Positions 25,135 through 32,883 of a DNA stretch of 64,000 nucleotides are shown here, piece after piece (position 1 is the first letter of the stretch; each line of letters starts with the position of its first letter). The stretch covers positions 1,922,001 through 1,986,000 of the forward strand of contig NZ_JQLU01000005.1 in NCBI RefSeq assembly GCF_000744375.1. Direction: 5' to 3'. The notes beneath the pieces are model-generated. The model did not search any database. It had not been told where the DNA came from and saw nothing but the letters and a program-made list of their open reading frames with translations. A program made the translations under genes and the position numbers. The stretch is from Carnobacterium gallinarum DSM 4847. Its GTDB lineage: Bacteria; Bacillota; Bacilli; Lactobacillales; Carnobacteriaceae.

Positions 25135-25485
25135 TTGGAACATAAGTTGATAACAGAGGCGGTTAAGGGGATTCTTACAGAGGCCCAATATCCAGTTGAA
25201 ACAGAAGCAATTTTGCATTTTGCTTTAAACAAGATGGAAGAACAGGGAATTTACCCAACGGAAGTACAATTAGTTGTACTGACTAATCATTTAGGTGAGA
25301 TGGTTCGTCGTTCAAATGAAAATGAAGCAATTATGAAAGTCGATCCTGCTATGTTTAGTGAAGTCTCTACAGAAGCATTAGCTATTTCAGAAGATATTAT
25401 GAATGAAATTGGCAATCTAGCAATTGATGAAAAGTATGTTTTATCGATTCATTTTGAAACAGCAAAACAAAATACAGCAAACTAA
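25135..25485 (+). CDS. Stand-alone PRD-domain protein (EF_0829/AHA_3910 family)
   Basis: The 116-residue protein is a single PRD-like helical domain without DNA-binding part. Candidate phospho-histidines are His52 (LTNHLGEMVRR) and His106 (SIHFETAK). It matches the small PRD family TIGR03582, named after EF_0829, known from this conserved gene cluster. It starts with TTG at 25135 after a strong GAGGAGGAA. It lies between the full-length PRD regulator and the SFCGS protein. It could be a phospho-relay or a competitor for regulator dimerisation; no function is established as far as I know. Confidence 0.75.
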   Translation: MEHKLITEAVKGILTEAQYPVETEAILHFALNKMEEQGIYPTEVQLVVLTNHLGEMVRRSNENEAIMKVDPAMFSEVSTEALAISEDIMNEIGNLAIDEKYVLSIHFETAKQNTAN

Positions 25486-25513
25486 AAAATTAATATAAAT
25501 GGAGGAATTTAGT

Positions 25514-25867
25514 ATGGTAACAGTAGTAATCGCAGATCGTTTAGGTAAAGGACAAAATGTTGCAAAAGGTGTTGAAGCAGCTGGTGGAAAAGCCGTTGTT
25601 GTTCCAGGTATGGGTGCAGATATGCGTTTAGGCGATGTTATGCAACAAGAGAATGCTGATTTAGGAATTTCATTTTGTGGTAGTGGTGGTGCAGGAGCAT
25701 TAACAGCTGCAACGAAATATGGCTACCCTGAACGCCATGGTATGCGTTCTGTTGAAGAAGGTATTACAGCAATTAATGATGGAAAAACAGTTTTAGGTTT
25801 TGGTTTTATGGATCAAGAAGAATTAGGCAAACGAATTGTAGAGGCCTATGTAAAGAAAAATGCTTAA
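25514..25867 (+). CDS. Glycine-rich SFCGS-family protein (EF_0830/AHA_3911, DUF2620-like)
   Basis: The 117-residue soluble alpha/beta protein has the name-giving GISFCGSGGAGALTAA motif at residues 51-66 with Cys55, plus TVVIADRLGKGQNV at the start. It is the TIGR03577-type family from the EF_0830 cluster. Size, early strand, and a single conserved Cys in a Gly/Ser loop resemble PTS EIIB proteins, whose Cys carries phosphate; this is my inference, and the motif position differs from classical EIIB. I chose the ATG at 25514, eight bases after GGAGG; the earlier ATG at 25499 overlaps that site. It is followed by DUF4312. Confidence 0.78.
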   Translation: MVTVVIADRLGKGQNVAKGVEAAGGKAVVVPGMGADMRLGDVMQQENADLGISFCGSGGAGALTAATKYGYPERHGMRSVEEGITAINDGKTVLGFGFMDQEELGKRIVEAYVKKNA

Positions 25868-25900
25868 TCAAATAAAGTAAATGAAAGAGGAGTGATTCCG

Positions 25901-26275
25901 TTGTCAGATGTAACGAAAAAAAGTAGACAAATTGTACGAGTAGAAGGAAAAGCTGAGAAAAAAAATCAAGCCTTTTCTAATGCTTTAAATCAAATTCATG
26001 GGAAAGTCTTAAAAGAATCTGATGATGTAACATTACGGATTGAACCAATTGATACTAAAATTGTATTAGCCGAAGAAGAACGTTACACTGAAAAATTCTT
26101 GTTTTTCTTTTTACCACGAACGCGAGTGAACTATCGGGTAGTGTTAGATGTAGAAATTGAGATTACGTTAATTTCTGTGAATGAGGTTCAATTTGCTACT
26201 ACTAATGTTACTAGCCCAACTGCACTTCCTCTTCCTAGCTTTAAGAAAAACAAACTTCCAAAGGAGGAAATATAG
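25901..26275 (+). CDS. DUF4312-family protein (EF_0831/AHA_3912)
   Basis: The 124-residue protein is predicted soluble, with KKNQAFSNALNQIHGKV near the N-terminus and strands VTLRIEPIDTKIVL and FLFFFLPRTRVNYRVVLDVEIEI-like (written by pieces). The length and order between SFCGS and DUF4311 fit DUF4312. I prefer the TTG at 25901, eight bases after AGAGGAG, over the GTG at 25892, which overlaps that site. The hydrophobic FLFFFLP may contact the membrane partners. The last codons overlap the ribosome site of DUF4311, and its stop abuts that ATG, giving tight coupling. The function is unknown. Confidence 0.75.
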   Translation: MSDVTKKSRQIVRVEGKAEKKNQAFSNALNQIHGKVLKESDDVTLRIEPIDTKIVLAEEERYTEKFLFFFLPRTRVNYRVVLDVEIEITLISVNEVQFATTNVTSPTALPLPSFKKNKLPKEEI

Positions 26276-27055
26276 ATGGCAATCGTAGTAATTTTACTTA
26301 AATCCTTGCTGATTGGTGGACTTGTAGGTTTTGCAGCAGGAGCAGGAGCAGCTCGAATGTTTCATGCACCAAAAACACAAGGATTAGGAGCTTTCCGTAC
26401 GTTAGGGGAAATGAATGCTTGTGAAGGAGATGCGGCTTCACATTTTTCATTCGGTTTAGGCTTCTTCTTTAATGCATGGGCATCAACAGTTGGAGCAGGA
26501 GCATTCACGCAAGATGTGACACATCGGGTGATTCCAAACTGGGCAACAGCAGCATTATTATTCAAAAATAAAAATATCGAAGAAACAATGCACAACCCGA
26601 AAAAAATGGGGATTTATAGCGGAATTATCGGTATGGTGTTAGTTGCATTCTTAAATACAACAGCATCAGCAATTCCAGAAGCTTTACAAGTAACTGCAGT
26701 AGCTGTTTTAGTACCAGCAGCAAACCTTTTAATCAATACAGTTATGCCAGTATTGTTCTGGTTAGCAGCAATTGATGCAGGAAAACGTTCTGGCTTATGG
26801 GGAACGATTTTTGGTGGTTTATCTGCAATGGTTATGGGCAACGCAACACCAGGTGTCGTACTAGGGATTTTAATCGGAAAAGGCGTCGATGAGATTGGCT
26901 GGAACCGTGTAACAAAGAGTATGATGGTAGCTGTAGTCATTCTATTTATCTGTAGTGGTTTCTTCCGTGGATTTGATATGGAAATGCTTGAAAGCTTTAG
27001 ATTACAAATTCCACAATGGTTAGAAAATGCACATAATATCTTTAGTGTTGGGTAA
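26276..27055 (+). CDS. DUF4311-family membrane protein (EF_0832/AHA_3913)
   Basis: The 259-residue polytopic protein has about seven hydrophobic segments. Gly/Ala-rich loops such as GGLVGFAAGAGAARMFHAP and GEMNACEGDAASHFSFGLGF carry polar residues inside the membrane region, as transporters do. It matches DUF4311 by order and sequence. It begins on the base after the DUF4312 stop, with AAAGGAGGAAA upstream. With the DUF4310 protein it probably forms a two-subunit permease for the cluster's unknown substrate. No ATPase is encoded nearby, so energy would come from phosphorylation or an ion gradient. This role is inference. Confidence 0.78.
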   Translation: MAIVVILLKSLLIGGLVGFAAGAGAARMFHAPKTQGLGAFRTLGEMNACEGDAASHFSFGLGFFFNAWASTVGAGAFTQDVTHRVIPNWATAALLFKNKNIEETMHNPKKMGIYSGIIGMVLVAFLNTTASAIPEALQVTAVAVLVPAANLLINTVMPVLFWLAAIDAGKRSGLWGTIFGGLSAMVMGNATPGVVLGILIGKGVDEIGWNRVTKSMMVAVVILFICSGFFRGFDMEMLESFRLQIPQWLENAHNIFSVG

Positions 27056-27084
27056 TTAAATAAAATTGAAAGTAGGAAACATAA

Positions 27085-27738
27085 ATGAGTGAAAAGTTAG
27101 AAAAACCAAATTTTTGGTATGCTGATTGGTCTTTTCCGATTTTTGTAGGGTTGTTATCAGCAGGCGTTTTTGCTGGAACACATATGTATTATGTCTACGG
27201 AGTTGGAGCATTTAATGAAGTGGCAATTGTTGCTATGTTAAAAGCAGGAATGGATGGCGGTTCTTATGGAGCAGCTGCAGCTTTTGGAGCAAGTTTCTTA
27301 TTTGCTCGTATTTTAGAAGGTTCATTAGTTGGGATTTTAGATTTAGGTGGATCGATTTTAACTGGAATTGGGATTGGAATTCCAGCAATTTTCTTAAGTA
27401 TGGGAATTGTTGCGCCAGTTGAGAACTTTGCTTTAGCGTTAACAACAGGTTTAATCTGTGGTTTAGCAACGGGTGGAATTATCGTATTAATTCGTAAATT
27501 TACAATTAATCAATCGAATTCAACATTTGGTGCAGACGTTATGATGGGAGCTGGAAATGCTTCAGGTCGTTTCTTAGGTCCACTAATTATTTTAAGTGCG
27601 TGTGCAGCTTCAATTCCAATCGGGATTGGTGCAACAATTGGCGCAGTTGTCTTTTATGTATGGAAAAAACCGATTGCTGGTGGTGCAATCTTAGGAGCAA
27701 TGATCTTAGGAGCTATTTTCCCGATAAGCTTAGGCTAA
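27085..27738 (+). CDS. DUF4310-family membrane protein (EF_0833/AHA_3914)
   Basis: The 217-residue integral membrane protein has a polar N-terminus (EKPNFWYADWSFPIFVG), then about six helices rich in Gly/Ala/Ile (DLGGSILTGIGIGIPAIFLS, MMGAGNASGRFLGPLII). It matches DUF4310 from the same conserved cluster and follows DUF4311 by 29 bases. It is probably the second permease subunit. The start has a weaker GTAGGA site. A 137-base gap with an internal promoter separates it from the EIIC gene. Confidence 0.78.
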   Translation: MSEKLEKPNFWYADWSFPIFVGLLSAGVFAGTHMYYVYGVGAFNEVAIVAMLKAGMDGGSYGAAAAFGASFLFARILEGSLVGILDLGGSILTGIGIGIPAIFLSMGIVAPVENFALALTTGLICGLATGGIIVLIRKFTINQSNSTFGADVMMGAGNASGRFLGPLIILSACAASIPIGIGATIGAVVFYVWKKPIAGGAILGAMILGAIFPISLG

Positions 27739-27759
27739 AAATTACTATTGTTCTAATTT

Positions 27760-27833
27760 GTGCAAAAAATATCTTTGATTCGTGCAAGAATTATCTGGAA
27801 TCCGTTTACATTTAAAGATTATAATGTTATATT
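27760..27833 (+). promoter_or_regulatory. Internal promoter before EIIC with GTGCAA repeats
   Basis: A -35 TTTACA (27805-27810) and -10 TATATT (27828-27833) are 17 bases apart. GTGCAA copies at 27760-27765 and 27782-27787 lie 22 bases (two helical turns) apart, just upstream. The same hexamer stands in front of the PRD regulator gene. Confidence 0.5.
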
Positions 27834-27875
27834 GAATTAAGTAATTATTATAATTTTTTATTAGGAGGAAAGTTT

Positions 27876-29183
27876 GTGGATAAATTTGTTAACTTTTTAG
27901 AATTAAAAATATTACCAGTCGCAACAAAAATAGGGTCGCAACGTCATATGACAGCAATTAGAAAAGGGATTATTGCAACCATGCCTTTAACAATTGTCGG
28001 ATCATTTTTCACGCTTTTATTAAATATTCCAATTGAATCAATTGCAGCAATGATTGATCCTTTTAAACCTATTTTAGATGTACCGTTTCGTTTTACAATC
28101 GGAATTTTATCTTTATATGCAACGTTTGGAATTGCCTCTTCATTGGCTAAAAGCTATAAGCTTGATAGTCTAACGAGTGGGATTCTAGCTGTACTAGCAT
28201 TTTTAGTTGCAACAGTTGTCCCTGTTCAAGTGGTTGAACCTGTTGAGGGTGTTATTGCAGCTGGACGTTATATCAATATTGCTCAACTAAGTTCAGCTTC
28301 ATTATTTGGAGCGATTTTAACAGCAATTCTATCAGTAGAAATTTATCGTTGGATGAAAGAAAAGAACATCACAGTAAAAATGCCAGAAGGTGTTCCACCT
28401 GAAGTTGCTAATTCTTTTATCGCTTTATTACCAGCAGCGGTTATCTTAATTCTTTTCTGGGTCATTCGTCATGTTTTAGGTTTTGATATTAGTGCAACAT
28501 TAAGTACCATTTTAATGCCATTGAAAAATATACTTGCAGGAAATAGTCTATTTGGTGGATTATTAACGGTTTTCTTAATTACCTTCTTCTGGGTATTGGG
28601 AATTCATGGTCCAGCTATTATGGGGCCAGTAATCCGTCCTTTCTGGGATATTTCAATTGCTGAAAATACAGATGCTTTTGCAACAGGTGCTAGTGCGAAT
28701 AACTTACCAAATATCTTTACAGAACAATTTTTACAATGGTTTGTTTGGATTGGTGGAGCAGGGGCAACGTTAGCGTTAGTCGTATTATTCTTATTTTCAA
28801 AATCAGAATATCTAAAAAGCTTAGGTCGTTTATCTTTCTTACCAGGTTTGTTCAATATTAATGAGCCAGTTATTTTTGGAGCACCAATTGTAATGAATCC
28901 AATCTTAGGAATTCCATTTATTTTAGCACCTTTAATTACAACAACATTGTCTTATTTCTTAACCATCTCAGGAGTGGTTCCAATGATGGCAAGTCGCTTA
29001 CCATTTACCGTAATTTCACCAATTGCAGCCTGGATGAGTACGAACTGGAGCATTATGGCAGGAGTCTTAGTCTTAATTAACTTCGCTATATCTATAGCTA
29101 TCTACTATCCATTCTTCAAAGTCTTTGAAAAACAACAATTGGACCGTGAAGCAGCAGCGAAAGCGGAAGAAATTGCCGCTTAA
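27876..29183 (+). CDS. PTS EIIC, lactose/cellobiose (Lac) family, in the EF_0829-type cluster
   Basis: The 435-residue permease is a close paralogue of the EIIC at 18284, with AIRKGIIATMPLTIVGSFF near the N-terminus and FNINEPVIFGAPIVMNP near residue 330. It starts with GTG at 27876 after AGGAGGAAA. No EIIA or EIIB gene accompanies it. It lies between DUF4310 and a small membrane protein, followed by a MupG-like hydrolase, so it probably imports a disaccharide as its phosphate. The three genes 27876-30608 take the place of the three numbers missing from the EF family names (EF_0834-EF_0836). Confidence 0.87.
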   Translation: MDKFVNFLELKILPVATKIGSQRHMTAIRKGIIATMPLTIVGSFFTLLLNIPIESIAAMIDPFKPILDVPFRFTIGILSLYATFGIASSLAKSYKLDSLTSGILAVLAFLVATVVPVQVVEPVEGVIAAGRYINIAQLSSASLFGAILTAILSVEIYRWMKEKNITVKMPEGVPPEVANSFIALLPAAVILILFWVIRHVLGFDISATLSTILMPLKNILAGNSLFGGLLTVFLITFFWVLGIHGPAIMGPVIRPFWDISIAENTDAFATGASANNLPNIFTEQFLQWFVWIGGAGATLALVVLFLFSKSEYLKSLGRLSFLPGLFNINEPVIFGAPIVMNPILGIPFILAPLITTTLSYFLTISGVVPMMASRLPFTVISPIAAWMSTNWSIMAGVLVLINFAISIAIYYPFFKVFEKQQLDREAAAKAEEIAA

Positions 29184-29208
29184 TTCAAATTAAATGAGAA
29201 GGGAAACG

Positions 29209-29234
29209 AGAGGTTAGGAGTTCATCTAACCTCT
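29209..29234 (+). other. Hairpin between EIIC and the small membrane protein
   Basis: A perfect 9-bp stem AGAGGTTAG/CTAACCTCT with an 8-base loop lies 13 bases before the next start codon, without a long T tract. It could be a partial terminator or processing site that lowers expression of the downstream genes. Confidence 0.5.
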
Positions 29235-29247
29235 TTGGTGCCAGAAA

Positions 29248-29523
29248 ATGATGAATACTATTTATTTTATTGGTTTTATAGTTTATTTTCTCTTTTGTCA
29301 GTATTTAGTTGAGAAAGAAAAACTACCTGCTAAATTACTTGAATTAGGTGCCTTTAAACTAGTTTTATTAGGTGTTTTGGCAATTATTCTTAGCGGAATT
29401 ATTGGTGTTTTAGTGAAAATTCCAGTACTATTGGTGACGATAGTGACTTTATTTGTAGCCAGTGTGATTGCTGGAAAATATCGTAAAGTATTTACGAAAA
29501 TGGAAGAGGGAAATAAGATATGA
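29248..29523 (+). CDS. Small membrane protein paired with PTS EIIC, 91 aa
   Basis: The 91-residue protein has three hydrophobic segments (YFIGFIVYFLFCQYL; LVLLGVLAIILSGIIGVL; VLLVTIVTLFVASVI) and a Lys-rich tail. It matches the small protein at 17998 in size and topology, and both sit directly after a Lac-family EIIC. No convincing Shine-Dalgarno precedes the ATG; a hairpin stands there instead. Its TGA overlaps the DUF871 start as ATGA. It is probably an accessory subunit or regulator of the permease, but the function is unknown. Confidence 0.62.
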   Translation: MMNTIYFIGFIVYFLFCQYLVEKEKLPAKLLELGAFKLVLLGVLAIILSGIIGVLVKIPVLLVTIVTLFVASVIAGKYRKVFTKMEEGNKI

Positions 29524-30608
29524 TGAGAAGATTAGGTGTTTCAATTTATCCAGACCATAGTGATGTAAAAACAGATGAAGATTATTTAAAACGAGCGGCT
29601 AATTATGGCTTTTCAAGAATTTTTATGAGTATGTTAGAAGTAACTGAAGGCAAAGAAGTAGTTGCTGAGAAGTTTACTCATATTATTCATTTTGCAAAGG
29701 ACCTTGGTTATGAAGTGATTTTAGATATTGCGCCAAATATTTTTGATGAACTGGGAATTTCTTATGATGATCTAGCTTTCTTCCACCAACTAGGAGCTGA
29801 CGGAATCCGTTTAGATGCTGGTTTTGATGGCAATAAGGAAGCGACAATTTCCTTTAATCCTTACAATATGATTATTGAATTAAATATGAGTAATGATGTT
29901 GCTTATTTAGATAATATTTTAAGTTATGAAGCCAATCGTCCATTTTTATATGGATGTCATAATTTCTATCCACAAAATGGCACAGCATTGCCATTTGATT
30001 TCTTTATGAAATGTAATGAACGATATAAAAAACAAGGAATGCGTACCGCTGCTTTTGTGAACTCTCAATTTGGTGATATTGGGCCATGGGATATTAATGA
30101 TGGCTTGCCGACGCTGGAGATGCACCGTAATCTACCAATCGAAGTTCAAGCGAAGCATTTATTTGCAACGAATATGATTGATGATGTGATTATTGGAAAT
30201 GCATATGCAACGGATGAAGAATTAGCTGCCTTATCAAAGGTCAATCGTTACCAAATTCAGTTAGCTATTGAGTTTGTAGCAGATGCTAATCCAGTTGAAA
30301 AAGAAATTGTGACAACGGTTCAGCATTTTAGACGTGGAGATATTACAGCACAAGTTGTACGTTCGACAGAAGTACGTAAACGATTTAAAGCCGAAGCAAA
30401 TCCACTACATGATCACACACAAGAATTCCAACGTGGTGATATTGTAATTGGTAATGATAACTTTGGCAAATATAAAAATGAATTACAAGTGGTTCTAGAG
30501 TCTCATTCAGATGAACGCAAAAACTTAGTTGGACGTGTAACGCCTGATGAAAAAATCTTATTAGACTTTATCAAACCATGGAGTAAATTCAAATTCGAAG
30601 AAAAGTGA
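29520..30608 (+). CDS. DUF871/MupG-family TIM-barrel hydrolase
   Basis: The 362-residue protein has an N-terminal TIM barrel (about 1-240: RLGVSIYPDHSD, DIAPNIFDELGIS, GADGIRLDAGFDG, NFYPQNGTALPFDFF) and a C-terminal beta domain (250-362: FRRGDITAQVVRST, FQRGDIVIGNDNFG). This is the DUF871 family. A member, MupG of Staphylococcus aureus, splits MurNAc-6-phosphate-GlcNAc, so a 6-phospho-disaccharide hydrolase is likely. Here it follows a Lac-family EIIC, not MurP, so the disaccharide may differ. It starts in an ATGA overlap with the small membrane protein, with GAAGAGGG upstream. It would feed the deacetylase, lyase and aldolase encoded next. Confidence 0.8.
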   Translation: MMRRLGVSIYPDHSDVKTDEDYLKRAANYGFSRIFMSMLEVTEGKEVVAEKFTHIIHFAKDLGYEVILDIAPNIFDELGISYDDLAFFHQLGADGIRLDAGFDGNKEATISFNPYNMIIELNMSNDVAYLDNILSYEANRPFLYGCHNFYPQNGTALPFDFFMKCNERYKKQGMRTAAFVNSQFGDIGPWDINDGLPTLEMHRNLPIEVQAKHLFATNMIDDVIIGNAYATDEELAALSKVNRYQIQLAIEFVADANPVEKEIVTTVQHFRRGDITAQVVRSTEVRKRFKAEANPLHDHTQEFQRGDIVIGNDNFGKYKNELQVVLESHSDERKNLVGRVTPDEKILLDFIKPWSKFKFEEK

Positions 30609-30618
30609 GGCAACTCCT

Positions 30619-31734
30619 ATGGTCGATCTATATATAAAAAATGGAAAAACAGTAAGCGGAGATAAAATTGAGTTAACGATTCAAGCTGGTAAAATCCTTG
30701 AAGTAGCTGAAGAGTTACAAGATATTGAAGCAACTGAAGTGATTGATTTGGCAGGGGAATCTTATCTATCCGCTGGTTGGATTGATGACCATGTTCATTG
30801 TTTTGAAAAGATGACTTTGTACTATGATTATCCAGATGAAATTGGTGTCCCTAAAGGTGTTACAACAGTTATTGATGCAGGAACAACAGGAGCAGAAAAT
30901 ATTGGTGAATTCTATGAATTAGCTAAAAATGCTGAAACCAATGTTTTTGCATTAGTGAATATTTCTAAATGGGGCATTGTTGAGCAAGATGAATTAGCAG
31001 ATTTGAAAAAAATCAAGGAAGACTTAATTACCGAAGCCTTAGCCAAATATCCGGATTTCATTGTGGGCATTAAAGCACGTATGAGTCGGACTGTTGTCGG
31101 GGACAATGATATTATTCCTTTAGATTTAGCTAAAAAGATTCAAGCGGATAATCATCATTTGCCATTAATGGTTCACATTGGTTCAGCACCACCAACATTA
31201 GATAAAGTATTGGCTGATATGGAAAAGGGCGATGTTTTAACTCATTGTTATAATGGAAAACCTAATGGAATTCTTGATGAACAAGGTGAGATTAAAGACT
31301 TTGTTTGGGATGCTTATCGTCGTGGCATTATTTTTGATATTGGTCATGGAACAGATAGTTTTAATTTTAAAGTTGCTGAAAAAGCAAAAGCAGAAGGTTT
31401 AGTCTGTGAAACGATTAGCACTGATATCTATCATCATAATCGTGAAGCTGGGCCTGTTTATGATATGGCAACAACTTTAGAAAAAATGCTAGTTTTAGGT
31501 TATTCATTAGAAGAAATTCTACCAATGATTACTGAAAATCCAGCAGCAGCATTCCATTTAACGAATAAAGGACAACTGAAAGCTGGTTTTGATGGTGATG
31601 TAACAATCTTTAAGGTTGCAAAAGCTGACAAGACATTAACTGATTCAAATGGCTTTACTCGTGAAACACATGAAGAAATTTTACCTACTTACGCAATTGT
31701 TGGTGGTAAAGTTCATCCGATAAAGGGGGAGTAA
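30619..31734 (+). CDS. Amidohydrolase/deacetylase family metallohydrolase (EF_0837/AHA_3915)
   Basis: The 371-residue protein is a dihydroorotase-like amidohydrolase. DDHVH (His58, His60) gives the first metal site, GIKARMS the likely carboxylated Lys, and LMVHIGSAPP and DIGHGTDSF later His ligands; STDIYHHN includes the catalytic Asp. It belongs to the family named after EF_0837. An N-acyl amino sugar acid could be its substrate, since an ammonia lyase needing a free amine follows; this is inference. It starts ten bases after the hydrolase stop. The stop is 2 bases from the next TTG start. Confidence 0.8.
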   Translation: MVDLYIKNGKTVSGDKIELTIQAGKILEVAEELQDIEATEVIDLAGESYLSAGWIDDHVHCFEKMTLYYDYPDEIGVPKGVTTVIDAGTTGAENIGEFYELAKNAETNVFALVNISKWGIVEQDELADLKKIKEDLITEALAKYPDFIVGIKARMSRTVVGDNDIIPLDLAKKIQADNHHLPLMVHIGSAPPTLDKVLADMEKGDVLTHCYNGKPNGILDEQGEIKDFVWDAYRRGIIFDIGHGTDSFNFKVAEKAKAEGLVCETISTDIYHHNREAGPVYDMATTLEKMLVLGYSLEEILPMITENPAAAFHLTNKGQLKAGFDGDVTIFKVAKADKTLTDSNGFTRETHEEILPTYAIVGGKVHPIKGE

Positions 31735-31736
31735 TT

Positions 31737-32834
31737 TTGGATATCTATCAAAAATATGACTTAAAAGAAGTAATCAATGCCAGTGGTAAGATGACTATTT
31801 TAGGTGTCTCTAAAGTATCAGAAGAAGTCTTAGCTGCACAAAAATTTGGTGGCGAACATTTCTTTGAAATGGCGGATTTAACTATAAAAACAGGTCAAGC
31901 GATTGCTAAACTAATTGGTGCAGAAGATGGTATTGTTTTATCCTCAGCATCAGCGGGGATTGCTCAATCGGTTGCAGGATTAATTGGTCAAGGAAGCTTG
32001 TACCATGTTTATCATCCATTTACAGATAAAATTACAAAACGTGAGATTATTTTGCCTAAGGGACATAACGTTGATTATGGAACACCTGTAGAAGTTATGG
32101 TAGAATCAGGTGGCGGAAAAGTAATCGAAGCGGGTTATGCAAATATGTGTACGCCAGAGCATATTGCTATGATGATTACAGAAGAGACAGCTGCGGTACT
32201 TTATATTAAGAGTCATCATACCGTTCAAAAAAGTATGTTAACGGTTAGTGAAGCAGCTGAAATAGCTCATCAACATCATCTACCTTTAATTGTGGATGCA
32301 GCAGCAGAAGAAGATTTAGTAAAATATTTGGAACAAGGTGCGGATTTAGTTATCTATAGTGGTGCTAAAGCATTAGAAGGACCGAGTTCAGGTTTAGTTG
32401 TTGGAAAAGGGCAATTAGTGGAATGGGTTCGTCTACAAGGAAAAGGTCTTGGTCGCTCAATGAAGGTTGGGAAAGAGAATATCCTTGGTTTGACAGCGGC
32501 TATTGAACAATATGTTCGTGATGGTAGTGAATCTGGTTCAGCAATGCAAGAGCGTTTAGCTCCATTTATTGTTGCGTTGAATGAAGTGCCACACATCACA
32601 GCGAGTGTTGAACAAGATCCAGCTGGACGCGAAATCTACCGTGCTAAAATTCAAGTTGAAGATAGCACTAAATTAACTGCTAAAGAAGTGATTAGCCAAC
32701 TAAAAGAAGGCAATTTAGCAATCTATACCCGAGAGTATCGAGCAAATAATGGCATTATTGAATTTGACATTCGTGCAGTGAATACCACTGAAATGGCTCA
32801 AATTGTTGCTCGTCTAAAAGCGATTTTAGCTTAA
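31737..32834 (+). CDS. dgaE: DgaE-type PLP-dependent ammonia lyase (SelA-like fold)
   Basis: The 365-residue PLP enzyme has IVDAAAEED with Asp187 for the pyridine nitrogen and YSGAKALEGPSSG with Lys211 as the Schiff-base lysine. It resembles SelA-like proteins and DgaE, which converts D-glucosaminate-6-phosphate to 2-keto-3-deoxy-6-phosphogluconate (KDGP) plus ammonia in Salmonella. It starts with TTG at 31737 after AAAGGGGGA. The KDGP aldolase gene follows, which supports the reaction type. The exact epimer used is unknown. Confidence 0.8.
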   Translation: MDIYQKYDLKEVINASGKMTILGVSKVSEEVLAAQKFGGEHFFEMADLTIKTGQAIAKLIGAEDGIVLSSASAGIAQSVAGLIGQGSLYHVYHPFTDKITKREIILPKGHNVDYGTPVEVMVESGGGKVIEAGYANMCTPEHIAMMITEETAAVLYIKSHHTVQKSMLTVSEAAEIAHQHHLPLIVDAAAEEDLVKYLEQGADLVIYSGAKALEGPSSGLVVGKGQLVEWVRLQGKGLGRSMKVGKENILGLTAAIEQYVRDGSESGSAMQERLAPFIVALNEVPHITASVEQDPAGREIYRAKIQVEDSTKLTAKEVISQLKEGNLAIYTREYRANNGIIEFDIRAVNTTEMAQIVARLKAILA

Positions 32835-32883
32835 TTTCAATCTAATCCTATAAAAATTATGTAAAAGAAAGAGGCAATCAATT

